Shown one piece after another: positions 15,501 to 21,729 of a stretch of DNA of 29,309 nucleotides. The stretch comes from a virus. The stretch is taken from the IMG/VR virus record IMGVR_UViG_3300010885_025481, positions 1 through 29,309 of that record. One strand, given 5' to 3'. Numbering within the stretch: the stretch's first letter is position 1; each line of letters opens with the position of its first letter. The translations under genes and the position numbers were made by a program. Under the pieces are notes generated by a model. It was not told the DNA's origin. It was given only the letters and a program-made list of their open reading frames with translations, and did no database searches.

Positions 15501-15925
15501 TATAGATACTCCGTTCTATATATATCCAAAAGATCTTGATCTGTGCATCCATTATCTTTTAAAAATGATTCCAGCATTTGTATGTTTGAACTGTTCATCA
15601 CCAATTGGACTAAAGGGCTATCGAACTTCATACCTTTTTCTTCCTTCAAAAATACCAAGACATTAAGTTTAAATTTTTCAAGTTTGGTTAATCCACTCTC
15701 CACATCAATCATCCCACATGGAATAGTTGCTACTAGTCCACCGTCAATTTCTTCAAAATACATTTTAGCATTAACCCCATCTTCGGCTATAATGAATCCT
15801 TCATAACCTTGAAATTTAGATATTTCACCTTTTTCGCAATATGCTGGATCTACTTTTAATCTAACTTTTCGTAAATTTACGGTTCTAAAAGAATTTTCTA
15901 GAAATTTATTGAAACGGCTGCTCAT
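15500..15925 (-). CDS. Unknown late protein, first gene of a three-gene late operon
   Basis: The 141-aa protein begins SSRFNKFLENSF and continues with a beta-rich section (KFQGYEGFIIAEDGVNAKMYFEE) and an alpha-helical C-terminus (VQLVMNSSNIQMLESFLKDN). I do not recognise the family. A late-type promoter abuts the start, and the two genes behind it overlap in TAATG fashion. A structural or morphogenesis role is inferred from this only. Confidence 0.55.
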   Translation of the reverse strand: MSSRFNKFLENSFRTVNLRKVRLKVDPAYCEKGEISKFQGYEGFIIAEDGVNAKMYFEEIDGGLVATIPCGMIDVESGLTKLEKFKLNVLVFLKEEKGMKFDSPLVQLVMNSSNIQMLESFLKDNGCTDQDLLDIYRTEYL

Positions 15926-15937
15926 AATGATTATTTA
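15926..15937 (-). promoter_or_regulatory. Late-type promoter overlapping the upstream stop codon
   Basis: On the minus strand TAAATAAT (15930-15937), then CATT, then the ATG at 15925. The TAA stop of the upstream protease-like gene (15931-15933) lies inside the element. Confidence 0.65.
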
Positions 15938-16338
15938 ACTTTCACCACCGCATTTATAAGTTTTAAGAACTCCAAGCCCAATAAAACCTTTTCATCATTA
16001 TCTTTTCTATCACAGATGCTAAATTTTACATTCTTGTAGATTTTACCTTTAAGTTTAAAATCAAATTTAACTATTGGTCTATCTTCTACAGTAGAAGCAC
16101 CAACATTAATTTTAATCGTATCTACTAAAGGCTTTTGTATTTCTTTGCCTTTATCTGTTTTGAATGTGACAATATCCCCTTGGATCTTTATATCTTCACC
16201 ATGCAAAGCATTATATGCATCATTTCCTGTATCTACTTTTGCGACATAATCACCAACATCTCTTATTACAACTGGTTCTTTAGGTAAGAAAGTAGTAGAG
16301 TTTTCGGATTTTGAATAAAATTCCTTGAATAGGATCAT
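15931..16338 (-). CDS. Retropepsin-like protease homologue (RimK-associated zinc-protease type)
   Basis: The 135-aa protein contains AKVDTGNDAYNAL with Asp36-Thr-Gly38, the catalytic triad of pepsin-like and retropepsin-like folds. It is followed by KINVGASTVEDRPIVKFDF and NVKFSICDRKDNDEKVLLGLEFL, the E-D-R-P and D-R-x(n)-V-L-x-G-x-x-F-L blocks of the ATP-dependent zinc protease family near RimK (PF05618-like). The residue after DTG, usually Ala, is Asn. The gene lies among late genes with its own late promoter, so it may act in virion maturation or as a structural derivative of the protease fold. Family assignment by motif order; activity not proven. Confidence 0.72.
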   Translation of the reverse strand: MILFKEFYSKSENSTTFLPKEPVVIRDVGDYVAKVDTGNDAYNALHGEDIKIQGDIVTFKTDKGKEIQKPLVDTIKINVGASTVEDRPIVKFDFKLKGKIYKNVKFSICDRKDNDEKVLLGLEFLKLINAVVKVK

Positions 16339-16349
16339 TCAATTATTTA
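16339..16349 (-). promoter_or_regulatory. Late-type promoter
   Basis: On the minus strand TAAATAAT (16342-16349), TGA, then the ATG at 16338. Confidence 0.65.
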
Positions 16350-16353
16350 GTCA

Positions 16354-16623
16354 TTATAGAGTAGAAGTAAGTGAAGGCTTCTTATTCTTATCAGTTTTAG
16401 CACCCCCAACAGCAGCAATTGCTTTTGCTTCAGGAGAATTAGGGTTGGATGCTTTCTTCAAAGCATTGATTTCATCCTGTTTTTGTTTGATTGCTTTTTG
16501 TTGATCTACTGGAGAAAGTCCCTCTGCATCTTCGTCTTTAATTTTATCTTCAAAAATGTATCTTTTTAGATATGCATTAATTTTATCATCATAAGATTCT
16601 TTTTTTACAGATTTTACAGACAT
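16354..16623 (-). CDS. Small unknown late protein
   Basis: The 89-aa product is highly charged and Lys/Asp/Glu-rich, with KQKQDEINALKKA in the middle and an Ala-rich stretch (AKAIAAVGGAK) after it. It is probably mainly helical. No family is recognised. Its own late-type promoter, and the next promoter 15 bp downstream, show that it is transcribed as a single gene. Probably a virion or scaffold-like small protein, but this is context only. Confidence 0.5.
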   Translation of the reverse strand: MSVKSVKKESYDDKINAYLKRYIFEDKIKDEDAEGLSPVDQQKAIKQKQDEINALKKASNPNSPEAKAIAAVGGAKTDKNKKPSLTSTL

Positions 16624-16634
16624 AAAATTATTTA
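16624..16634 (-). promoter_or_regulatory. Late-type promoter overlapping the upstream stop codon
   Basis: On the minus strand TAAATAAT (16627-16634), TTT, then the ATG at 16623. The element includes the TAA of the upstream gene (16628-16630). Confidence 0.65.
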
Positions 16635-17086
16635 TCTTTCTTTATATACTTTTTGTAAAAGTATCCTTCTTGGACGGGTTCTTCTGATTTTTTATTGTAA
16701 AAATCATCAACCTCTTGTACCGCATCTTCGATTTCTCCTAAACCTTGGGCAGAAGTCTGTGATAAAGATGCTTTTTTAATTGTGTTTAATAGTGTAGATA
16801 TCTTTGGTGGATATTTTGCCTGACCCATTCTTTGTTCATTTCTTAAAAAGTCTACAATTTTACCCAACAAAGTAACCATTTCGTCCATTGCTGTTTCCAC
16901 TTGATTGGACATTTTTTCTCCAGCTTTTTCTATGTCATCCCCAGCTTTCTGTTGATCTGGTGTTGGTCCCCCTACACCCCCAGAAGAACCAGCCTGTGCT
17001 TCTGGGGGAGGCATAGCAGCATCTTCTGGAGGAGGTGCTTGTTCTAACAATTTGTATGATTTTTTAACTAACTTAGAAAACTTCAT
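16628..17086 (-). CDS. Unknown late protein with Pro-rich N-terminal linker
   Basis: The 152-aa protein has a basic start (KFSKLVKKSYKLLEQ), then a Pro/Ala/Gly-rich disordered stretch (residues about 16-45), then a helical part (KAGEKMSNQVETAMDEMVTL) ending in a Lys-rich tail. The layout is common in small T4-like virion or scaffold proteins, but I cannot name a family. It has its own late-type promoter. Confidence 0.5.
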   Translation of the reverse strand: MKFSKLVKKSYKLLEQAPPPEDAAMPPPEAQAGSSGGVGGPTPDQQKAGDDIEKAGEKMSNQVETAMDEMVTLLGKIVDFLRNEQRMGQAKYPPKISTLLNTIKKASLSQTSAQGLGEIEDAVQEVDDFYNKKSEEPVQEGYFYKKYIKKDK

Positions 17087-17097
17087 ACGATTATTTA
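17087..17097 (-). promoter_or_regulatory. Late-type promoter overlapping the upstream stop codon
   Basis: On the minus strand TAAATAAT (17090-17097), CGT, then the ATG at 17086. The TAA of the gene upstream (17091-17093) is contained in it. Confidence 0.65.
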
Positions 17098-17603
17098 TTT
17101 AATAGTAACTTAGTTTGTAAACTATTTTTAATTTTTGCCTCTAAATGCTTTAAATTATTTTTTTCTGTGTATTCTTTAATTTTTTTAAAATTTGTCTCTG
17201 GTTTGTTTTGTAATATTTTTTTAAGTTTGTAAATTAATTGAGTGTCAACACTTAACTCTTCCGAAATTACAAATACGTTAAAATTAAATATTTTTATTGA
17301 CTTATTTAAAATTTTATGTATAATTGCTTTACAAGCTTCTTCCTCAAATGTTAAATTTAATATTTTTAAATTTAATTCTTGGTTAAAAACTAAAACATTG
17401 TCTATGTTTTGTTTAAAATGAGATAAAATTTCATTTATTATAAAATGTTTAAATATATTATTAAGATCTCTAGAATTAATATTTATTTTTAAATTATTCT
17501 CGTACAAGAAATTAGAAATCTCTAATTCTATTTTTTCTGATAAAAGTAAATTTAAACTTATAAGATTTAAATTATATTCTTTAATCTCATGATTGAAAAT
17601 CAT
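17091..17603 (-). CDS. Unknown protein with an early-type promoter inside the late block
   Basis: The 170-aa protein starts at the ATG 17601-17603; a TTG 6 bases upstream overlaps the -10 element and was rejected. It is rich in Asn, Leu, Ile, Lys and Phe, with almost no Gly or Pro, and has no recognisable motif or membrane segment. It is probably an all-helical cytosolic protein. Its DNA appears richer in A+T than the genes around it. Unlike its neighbours, it has a perfect consensus sigma70 promoter instead of a late one, so it should be expressed from the start of infection. A host-takeover or regulatory role is possible but unproven. Confidence 0.6.
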   Translation of the reverse strand: MIFNHEIKEYNLNLISLNLLLSEKIELEISNFLYENNLKININSRDLNNIFKHFIINEILSHFKQNIDNVLVFNQELNLKILNLTFEEEACKAIIHKILNKSIKIFNFNVFVISEELSVDTQLIYKLKKILQNKPETNFKKIKEYTEKNNLKHLEAKIKNSLQTKLLLNK

Positions 17604-17637
17604 TATCAATTATAACACATCTACTATTCATTGTCAA
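17604..17637 (-). promoter_or_regulatory. Perfect-consensus sigma70 promoter
   Basis: On the minus strand TTGACA (17632-17637), a 17-nt spacer, TATAAT (17609-17614), then 5 nt (TGATA) and the ATG at 17603. Both hexamers and the spacer are ideal. The expected start of transcription is at or beside the ATG. Confidence 0.85.
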
Positions 17638-18033
17638 CTACAATTTTACTTTTCCTAGTCGAAGATTTATAATTCCATTATAATAATCTTCTTTGAGGAG
17701 AACTTCTCTATCAAATTGTTCCTTTGCTTCGTAATAAGCCATTTGACTTTTATTTGCACAGAACCTTAATATTTCAAAAGTAAACTGGTCTTTACCGTGT
17801 TTTAGAATATCTTCGTTAAGTTCTTTAGAAGAACTTGTGTACGTTCTCCATTTTGATTCTTTTGTATCTCTTCTAGCCCGTGTTTTTCCTTTTAAAGGCT
17901 TTCTTTTAATATTAGATATCATTTGTTTTTTACCTATATACTTTTTATTCGTAACCGTATTGGTTATTATGTATATAAATCCAAATGAGTTTTCGGGAAT
18001 TTCTTGATTAGTAATCCAATGACCTAGATCCAT
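17638..18033 (-). CDS. GIY-YIG nuclease-domain protein
   Basis: The 131-aa protein has FGFIYIITNTVTNKKYIGKK, the GIY-YIG core strands (GFIY ... KKYIGKK), followed by KWRTYTSSSKELNEDILKHG and FTFEILRFC. The block with an acidic residue then comes in MAYYEAKEQFDREVL, where a Glu usually binds the catalytic metal. It continues to YYNGIINLRLG. This architecture is a common freestanding phage nuclease. No separate DNA-binding domain such as a NUMOD is visible, so it is less likely to be an intron-type homing enzyme. It could help host DNA breakdown or genome processing. A TAAGTAGT element sits 3 nt before the ATG. Confidence 0.82.
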   Translation of the reverse strand: MDLGHWITNQEIPENSFGFIYIITNTVTNKKYIGKKQMISNIKRKPLKGKTRARRDTKESKWRTYTSSSKELNEDILKHGKDQFTFEILRFCANKSQMAYYEAKEQFDREVLLKEDYYNGIINLRLGKVKL

Positions 18034-18044
18034 TCAACTACTTA
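18034..18044 (-). promoter_or_regulatory. Late-like promoter variant before the GIY-YIG gene
   Basis: On the minus strand TAAGTAGT (18037-18044), TGA, then the ATG at 18033. Six of eight bases match TAAATAAT at the same spacing. It overlaps the upstream stop codon (18042-18044). Confidence 0.35.
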
Positions 18045-18287
18045 CTTCTTAGATTTGCTTTTTCTATCTTTTTTAGATTCTTTATTAAAGTTTAAATTTC
18101 TTTTAATCGGTCCACCAAAAATAGATTTCGGCATAACATTACTTCCTGTTGCATAACTATCCGTATTACCAAAAGATCCACCAGTATTTCCAATTGGACC
18201 AGAAGCAGGAGAACCCATCACACTACCCAATCCACCAGCAGTCATCATTTCCATTAATTGAGTGTATAATTTATCAAACTTATTCAT
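18042..18287 (-). CDS. Small Gly/Ser-rich late protein
   Basis: The 81-aa protein begins with a short helix (NKFDKLYTQLMEMM), followed by a Gly/Ser/Asn-rich stretch (GGLGSVMGSPASGPIGNTGG) and a very basic tail (KESKKDRKSKSKK). This suggests a small disordered structural or nucleic-acid-touching protein. No family is recognised. It is the first gene of the leftward late block, with a clear late-type promoter abutting its ATG. Confidence 0.5.
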   Translation of the reverse strand: MNKFDKLYTQLMEMMTAGGLGSVMGSPASGPIGNTGGSFGNTDSYATGSNVMPKSIFGGPIKRNLNFNKESKKDRKSKSKK

Positions 18288-18320
18288 TGAATTATTTAAC
18301 TAAATATGGTATAATGTATT
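18287..18320. promoter_or_regulatory. Compact divergent early/late promoter pair
   Basis: Plus strand: TTGAAT (18287-18292), 17-nt spacer, TATAAT (18310-18315), 5 nt, then the uvsY ATG at 18321. Minus strand: TAAATAAT (18291-18298), TCA, then the ATG at 18287. The two promoters share bases, and the plus-strand -35 begins on the first base of the minus-strand start codon. Initiation from one should compete with the other, so this site may work as an early-to-late switch. Confidence 0.75.
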
Positions 18321-18716
18321 ATGAATTTATATTCTAGATATAAGAAGGAAATATCTGATGATTTAAAATTTGATGCTTTTAATTTAAAGGAAACTGCAAT
18401 GTTGGTTCCTTCTAAAAAGCATTTTTGGATAGCAAGATTAAATGATCATAGAATCGAAGTTGCAGATCTCAAATCTAAAAAAATTAAGATCATAAAAACT
18501 TTGATGCAAAAAGCCGAACAAGCATCTCCAGTAAAATTATCCAAAGCTAATTTGGAAAAAATGTTAGAAGAGATGCCAGAAATGTTGGAGTTGGACGCAA
18601 AAATAGCCGAACAAGAACATTTGGTTAAATACCTTGAAGATTCTAAATGGGTTTTTGCATCATTTACAGATGATGTTAAAAACGCGATAGAAACTACCAA
18701 GTTAGAACAAATGTAA
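18321..18716 (+). CDS. uvsY: UvsY-like recombination mediator
   Basis: UvsY loads UvsX onto gp32-covered single-stranded DNA. The 131-aa protein is about the size of T4 UvsY (137 aa) and has a similar layout: acidic helical N-terminus (YKKEISDDLKFDAFNL), a basic helical centre (RLNDHRIEVADLKSKK), a short variable segment, and a C-terminal helix ending near KYLEDSKWVFASFTDDVKNAIE. Direct identity to T4 UvsY is low by eye. Support comes from its place immediately before uvsW, joined by a TAATG overlap. It could be another small recombination or repair factor. Confidence 0.62.
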   Translation: MNLYSRYKKEISDDLKFDAFNLKETAMLVPSKKHFWIARLNDHRIEVADLKSKKIKIIKTLMQKAEQASPVKLSKANLEKMLEEMPEMLELDAKIAEQEHLVKYLEDSKWVFASFTDDVKNAIETTKLEQM

Positions 18717-20164
18717 TGATTAAGTTAGATTTTGATACAAAAAAATGCAAGGCAATTATTTCTGGAGATAGATTTTTGGAAATAAGAGAGCATTTTTCTG
18801 TGGAAAATCCAGCAGCAAAATTTAATCGATCTTTTTATATACCTAAAAGATTGTATGCCATAGCTTCTAATGGATACTTTGATATTGGATTATTTGATGA
18901 AATAAAAGCATTTTTATTTGAAAAACAATACAAAGTAGAATATGAATACACTCAACCATTTCTTGATGAGTTAACTCCTAAATTGGACAAGCCTTTAATA
19001 AAAAGATTGTCTTTGAAGCTTAGAGATTATCAAGAAGAAACTGTTAAAAGATGCATGTCAGAAGGAAGAGGTATTGCACTATTGGGTACAGGAGCAGGGA
19101 AGACGTTAACTATAGCTACTTTGATAGAAAATTTCTATTTGTATGCAAAAGACGTTAAAAAATTTAAGTGTCTTATTATAGTACCAGATTTGGGTCTTGT
19201 CAACCAAACATATAAAGATTTTGAAACTTATAATGTAAGTTTTACACAATCAAGATGGACAGGATCAATCAAGCCAGATTTTGAGGCCAACGTGATTATA
19301 GCAAATATTGATATCTTACGAAGTAAATTTGATCAAAATGATTGGATCAAGGACATTGATATCTTAATCGTAGATGAAGCCCATAAAATGGGAAAGGGTA
19401 ATAAGTCGTCTAAAATTTTAGATAAGATAAAAACTCCAAATAAATTTGGATTTACTGGCACACTCCCAACAGATAACATAGACAAATGGAATGTCACGGG
19501 AAAAATTGGAGGAGTTCTAATAATTAAAAGTTCATACGAACTAAGAGAAGAAAAATTCTTAACAACAGTACATGTTAAGATGTTAAATCTTTTATATAGA
19601 GATGTTCCAAAACCTATAATTAATACAGGAAATACTACTGATGATTATCATAATGAATTAATTTTTATATCAAATAATGAATTTAGAAATAAAGTAATAC
19701 AGACTACATGTAATAACTTTAAAAATAATATATTAATATTGATTAATAATATTAATCATGGTCAGCATTTGTTTGATTTGTTTTCTAAAAATCTACCAGA
19801 TAAACAAGTATATTTTATCAGAGGAGAAGTGGATGTAGAAGACAGAGATAAGGTTAAAGCAATAATGGAAACCTCAAATAATGTAGTTTGTATTGCTATA
19901 AGTGCGATATTTTCTACTGGAGTGAATATTAAAAACATTCACATGATTATTTTTGCTGCTGGTGGAAAAAGTTTCATCAGAACAGTCCAAAGCATAGGTC
20001 GTGGACTTCGTCTAAATGAAAATAAAGACGAATTAATCATTATAGATATATGTGATTTATTAGATTATGGTTCAAATCATGCTGAAAAACGCAAAGAGAT
20101 ATATAATAAAGAAAAAATTACATTTAGTCAACATTTAATTAAAGAAAAACAGTTGATAAATTAA
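18716..20164 (+). CDS. uvsW: UvsW-like DNA/RNA helicase
   Basis: UvsW is a superfamily 2 helicase that unwinds R-loops and branched recombination intermediates and stops origin replication late in infection. The 482-aa protein (T4: about 503) has an N-terminal small domain (residues 1-95), then LRDYQEETV as Q-motif-like start, Walker A GTGAGKT at 124-130, DEAH at 220-223, FTGTL at 246-250 (motif III), and QSIGRGLR at 425-432 (motif VI arginine finger). It overlaps uvsY by one base and is followed by the gp55 promoter, part of which lies in its last codons. Confidence 0.93.
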   Translation: MIKLDFDTKKCKAIISGDRFLEIREHFSVENPAAKFNRSFYIPKRLYAIASNGYFDIGLFDEIKAFLFEKQYKVEYEYTQPFLDELTPKLDKPLIKRLSLKLRDYQEETVKRCMSEGRGIALLGTGAGKTLTIATLIENFYLYAKDVKKFKCLIIVPDLGLVNQTYKDFETYNVSFTQSRWTGSIKPDFEANVIIANIDILRSKFDQNDWIKDIDILIVDEAHKMGKGNKSSKILDKIKTPNKFGFTGTLPTDNIDKWNVTGKIGGVLIIKSSYELREEKFLTTVHVKMLNLLYRDVPKPIINTGNTTDDYHNELIFISNNEFRNKVIQTTCNNFKNNILILINNINHGQHLFDLFSKNLPDKQVYFIRGEVDVEDRDKVKAIMETSNNVVCIAISAIFSTGVNIKNIHMIIFAAGGKSFIRTVQSIGRGLRLNENKDELIIIDICDLLDYGSNHAEKRKEIYNKEKITFSQHLIKEKQLIN

Positions 20165-20187
20165 AAACATAATGTATAATGTTTTTA
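20153..20187 (+). promoter_or_regulatory. Sigma70-type promoter before gp55
   Basis: TTGATA (20153-20158), 16-nt spacer, TATAAT (20175-20180), 7 nt, ATG at 20188. An in-frame ATG at 20179 lies inside the -10 hexamer, so the start at 20188 (MSNEE) is preferred. Confidence 0.75.
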
Positions 20188-20646
20188 ATGTCAAATGAAG
20201 AAAATGTAAAACCAAAAAAGAACAAAGATGCATATTATGTAGATCCCGTTGTTTTTAAAAATGAAATCAAAGAGTACTATAACACTGCTGTTTGTAATGA
20301 CTTCTTGGGAGAATGTTTGAATAAAATTGCCGAAGGACTTGGATATAATCCCAAATTTATCAATTATTCATACAAAGAAGAAATGATTGGGGATGCATTA
20401 ATTAAAATGTTCAGCGCATTAAAAAGAAAAAAATTTGACGTTACAACCGACACATCACCTTTTGGATATTTCACTACTATAGCATTTCATGCATTCATTA
20501 ATCGAATTAAAAAGGAAAAGAAACACCATGATACAATTAATGAATACAAACAAAGAAAATACGAAGAAGAGATGTCTTCTTCTGAAGGTCATATATACGT
20601 CAAGCCGATTTTAGATTCTACTGAAGAAGATCCATTTTGGGATTGA
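20188..20646 (+). CDS. 55: Late-transcription sigma factor, gp55-like
   Basis: gp55 redirects host RNA polymerase to TATAAATA-type late promoters in T4. The 152-aa protein (T4: 185) matches its conserved core: LGECLNKIAEGLGYNPKF, YKEEMIGDALIKMFSAL (compare T4 WKQEMIADGIEASIKGL), a Pro-containing turn, and AFHAFINRIKKEKK (compare T4 ACFNAFVQRIKKERK). The C-terminus ends acidic-hydrophobic (EEDPFWD), like the T4 tail that contacts the sliding clamp. Its presence agrees with the many TAAATAAT elements in the window. It is itself behind a sigma70-type promoter, as expected for a factor made before late genes. Confidence 0.9.
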   Translation: MSNEENVKPKKNKDAYYVDPVVFKNEIKEYYNTAVCNDFLGECLNKIAEGLGYNPKFINYSYKEEMIGDALIKMFSALKRKKFDVTTDTSPFGYFTTIAFHAFINRIKKEKKHHDTINEYKQRKYEEEMSSSEGHIYVKPILDSTEEDPFWD

Positions 20647-20676
20647 CGAATGGAATTTTTAGTGTATGATATAAGG
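20643..20676 (+). promoter_or_regulatory. Sigma70-type promoter before gp47
   Basis: TTGACG (20643-20648), 16-nt spacer, TATGAT (20665-20670), 6 nt, ATG at 20677. The -35 overlaps the gp55 stop codon. This placement decides the gp47 start: the ATG at 20650 would lie between -35 and -10. Confidence 0.72.
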
Positions 20677-21729
20677 ATGTCGTATTTTAAAAAATCAGAG
20701 GTAGCAATATTTTCTGATATCCACATTGGTCTACAGCAGAATTCTAAGTTTTGGCACGATGTCTCTTGGAAGTGGGCTGAATGGTTCATTCAGGATATCA
20801 AGAAAAAGGGTATAAAAGATGTAGTTTTTTGTGGAGATTATTTCCACACTAGAGACGAAGTGTCAGTAGACACATTGCACTTCGGTTCTAAACTTTTAGA
20901 ATTGTTCAAAGATTTTAACGTAATCATGCTGGTTGGAAACCATGATTGCTTTCTTAAGGATAGTTCTGAAGTAAATTCTATTTCACCATACTCCCAATGG
21001 AGTAATATTAAGATTATAGATAAGCTTTGCACAACAGAAGCTTACGACAAAAGAATTAACTTTGTCCCTTGGGGTACAAAGTACGAAGATATACCGAATG
21101 CTGACATTACATTTGGTCATTTTGAAATTAATCTTTATAAAATGAATACCTTTGCCATATGTCATGATGGCATTGAAGATGAAGACTTCGTAGAAAAGTC
21201 TCCATTAATTATTTCTGGTCACTTCCATTTAAGAGATGAAAGAAATTATTCCAATGGTGGGAAGATAATGTATGTAGGGAATCCATTCCAGATGGATTTT
21301 AATGATGCGGGTACAGTAAAAGGATACTATACATTAGACTTAAAAACTGGAAAAACTAATTTTACAGAAAATACACATTCACCAAAACACCAGAGTGTAT
21401 TACTTTCTGATTTGATTATAGAGAAAACTGTAAACGATAAAGTTAGAAAATTATTCCATAACAATTTAGTAAAATTAAAGGTTGATAGGAGAGTAACCCA
21501 TGATGATATGGAGTTTCTTATTAATGTATTCAAAGGATTAAACCCATCCCAGTTCAACATCGAATATGAATCCAATTTTTCTGAATTTGATTTAGAAGAA
21601 GAAAAGAAAGATTTTTCTGGAATTGATATCCAACAAGCAATAATAGATTTTATCGAAATGATGGACGCAAACAATAAAAAAGATTTGATTGATTATACTG
21701 TAGATTTGTATCAAAAGGTTGCAAAATGA
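20677..21729 (+). CDS. 47: Recombination endonuclease subunit gp47 (SbcD/Mre11-like)
   Basis: With gp46 this forms the nuclease complex that resects DNA ends for recombination-dependent replication. The 350-aa protein carries the calcineurin-type phosphoesterase motifs: DIH at 14-16, GDYFH at 53-57, GNHD at 87-90, and GHFH near residue 180, all metal-binding. Length is close to T4 gp47 (339 aa). The N-terminus from the ATG at 20677 (SYFKKSEVAIFSDIHIG) matches the usual family start. Its stop overlaps the gp46 start as ATGA. Confidence 0.94.
   Translation: MSYFKKSEVAIFSDIHIGLQQNSKFWHDVSWKWAEWFIQDIKKKGIKDVVFCGDYFHTRDEVSVDTLHFGSKLLELFKDFNVIMLVGNHDCFLKDSSEVNSISPYSQWSNIKIIDKLCTTEAYDKRINFVPWGTKYEDIPNADITFGHFEINLYKMNTFAICHDGIEDEDFVEKSPLIISGHFHLRDERNYSNGGKIMYVGNPFQMDFNDAGTVKGYYTLDLKTGKTNFTENTHSPKHQSVLLSDLIIEKTVNDKVRKLFHNNLVKLKVDRRVTHDDMEFLINVFKGLNPSQFNIEYESNFSEFDLEEEKKDFSGIDIQQAIIDFIEMMDANNKKDLIDYTVDLYQKVAK

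Noticed and set aside
17638-18033. GIY-YIG protein as an intron- or intein-type homing endonuclease
   Set aside because: No split gene, intron or extra DNA-binding domain is visible near it, and its layout is that of freestanding phage GIY-YIG proteins. A freestanding mobile role cannot be excluded.
20179-20187. Upstream ATG starts for gp55 (20179) and likewise gp47 (20650)
   Set aside because: These ATGs lie within or between promoter elements, so they would not be in the mRNA, and the added residues do not look like the family N-termini.
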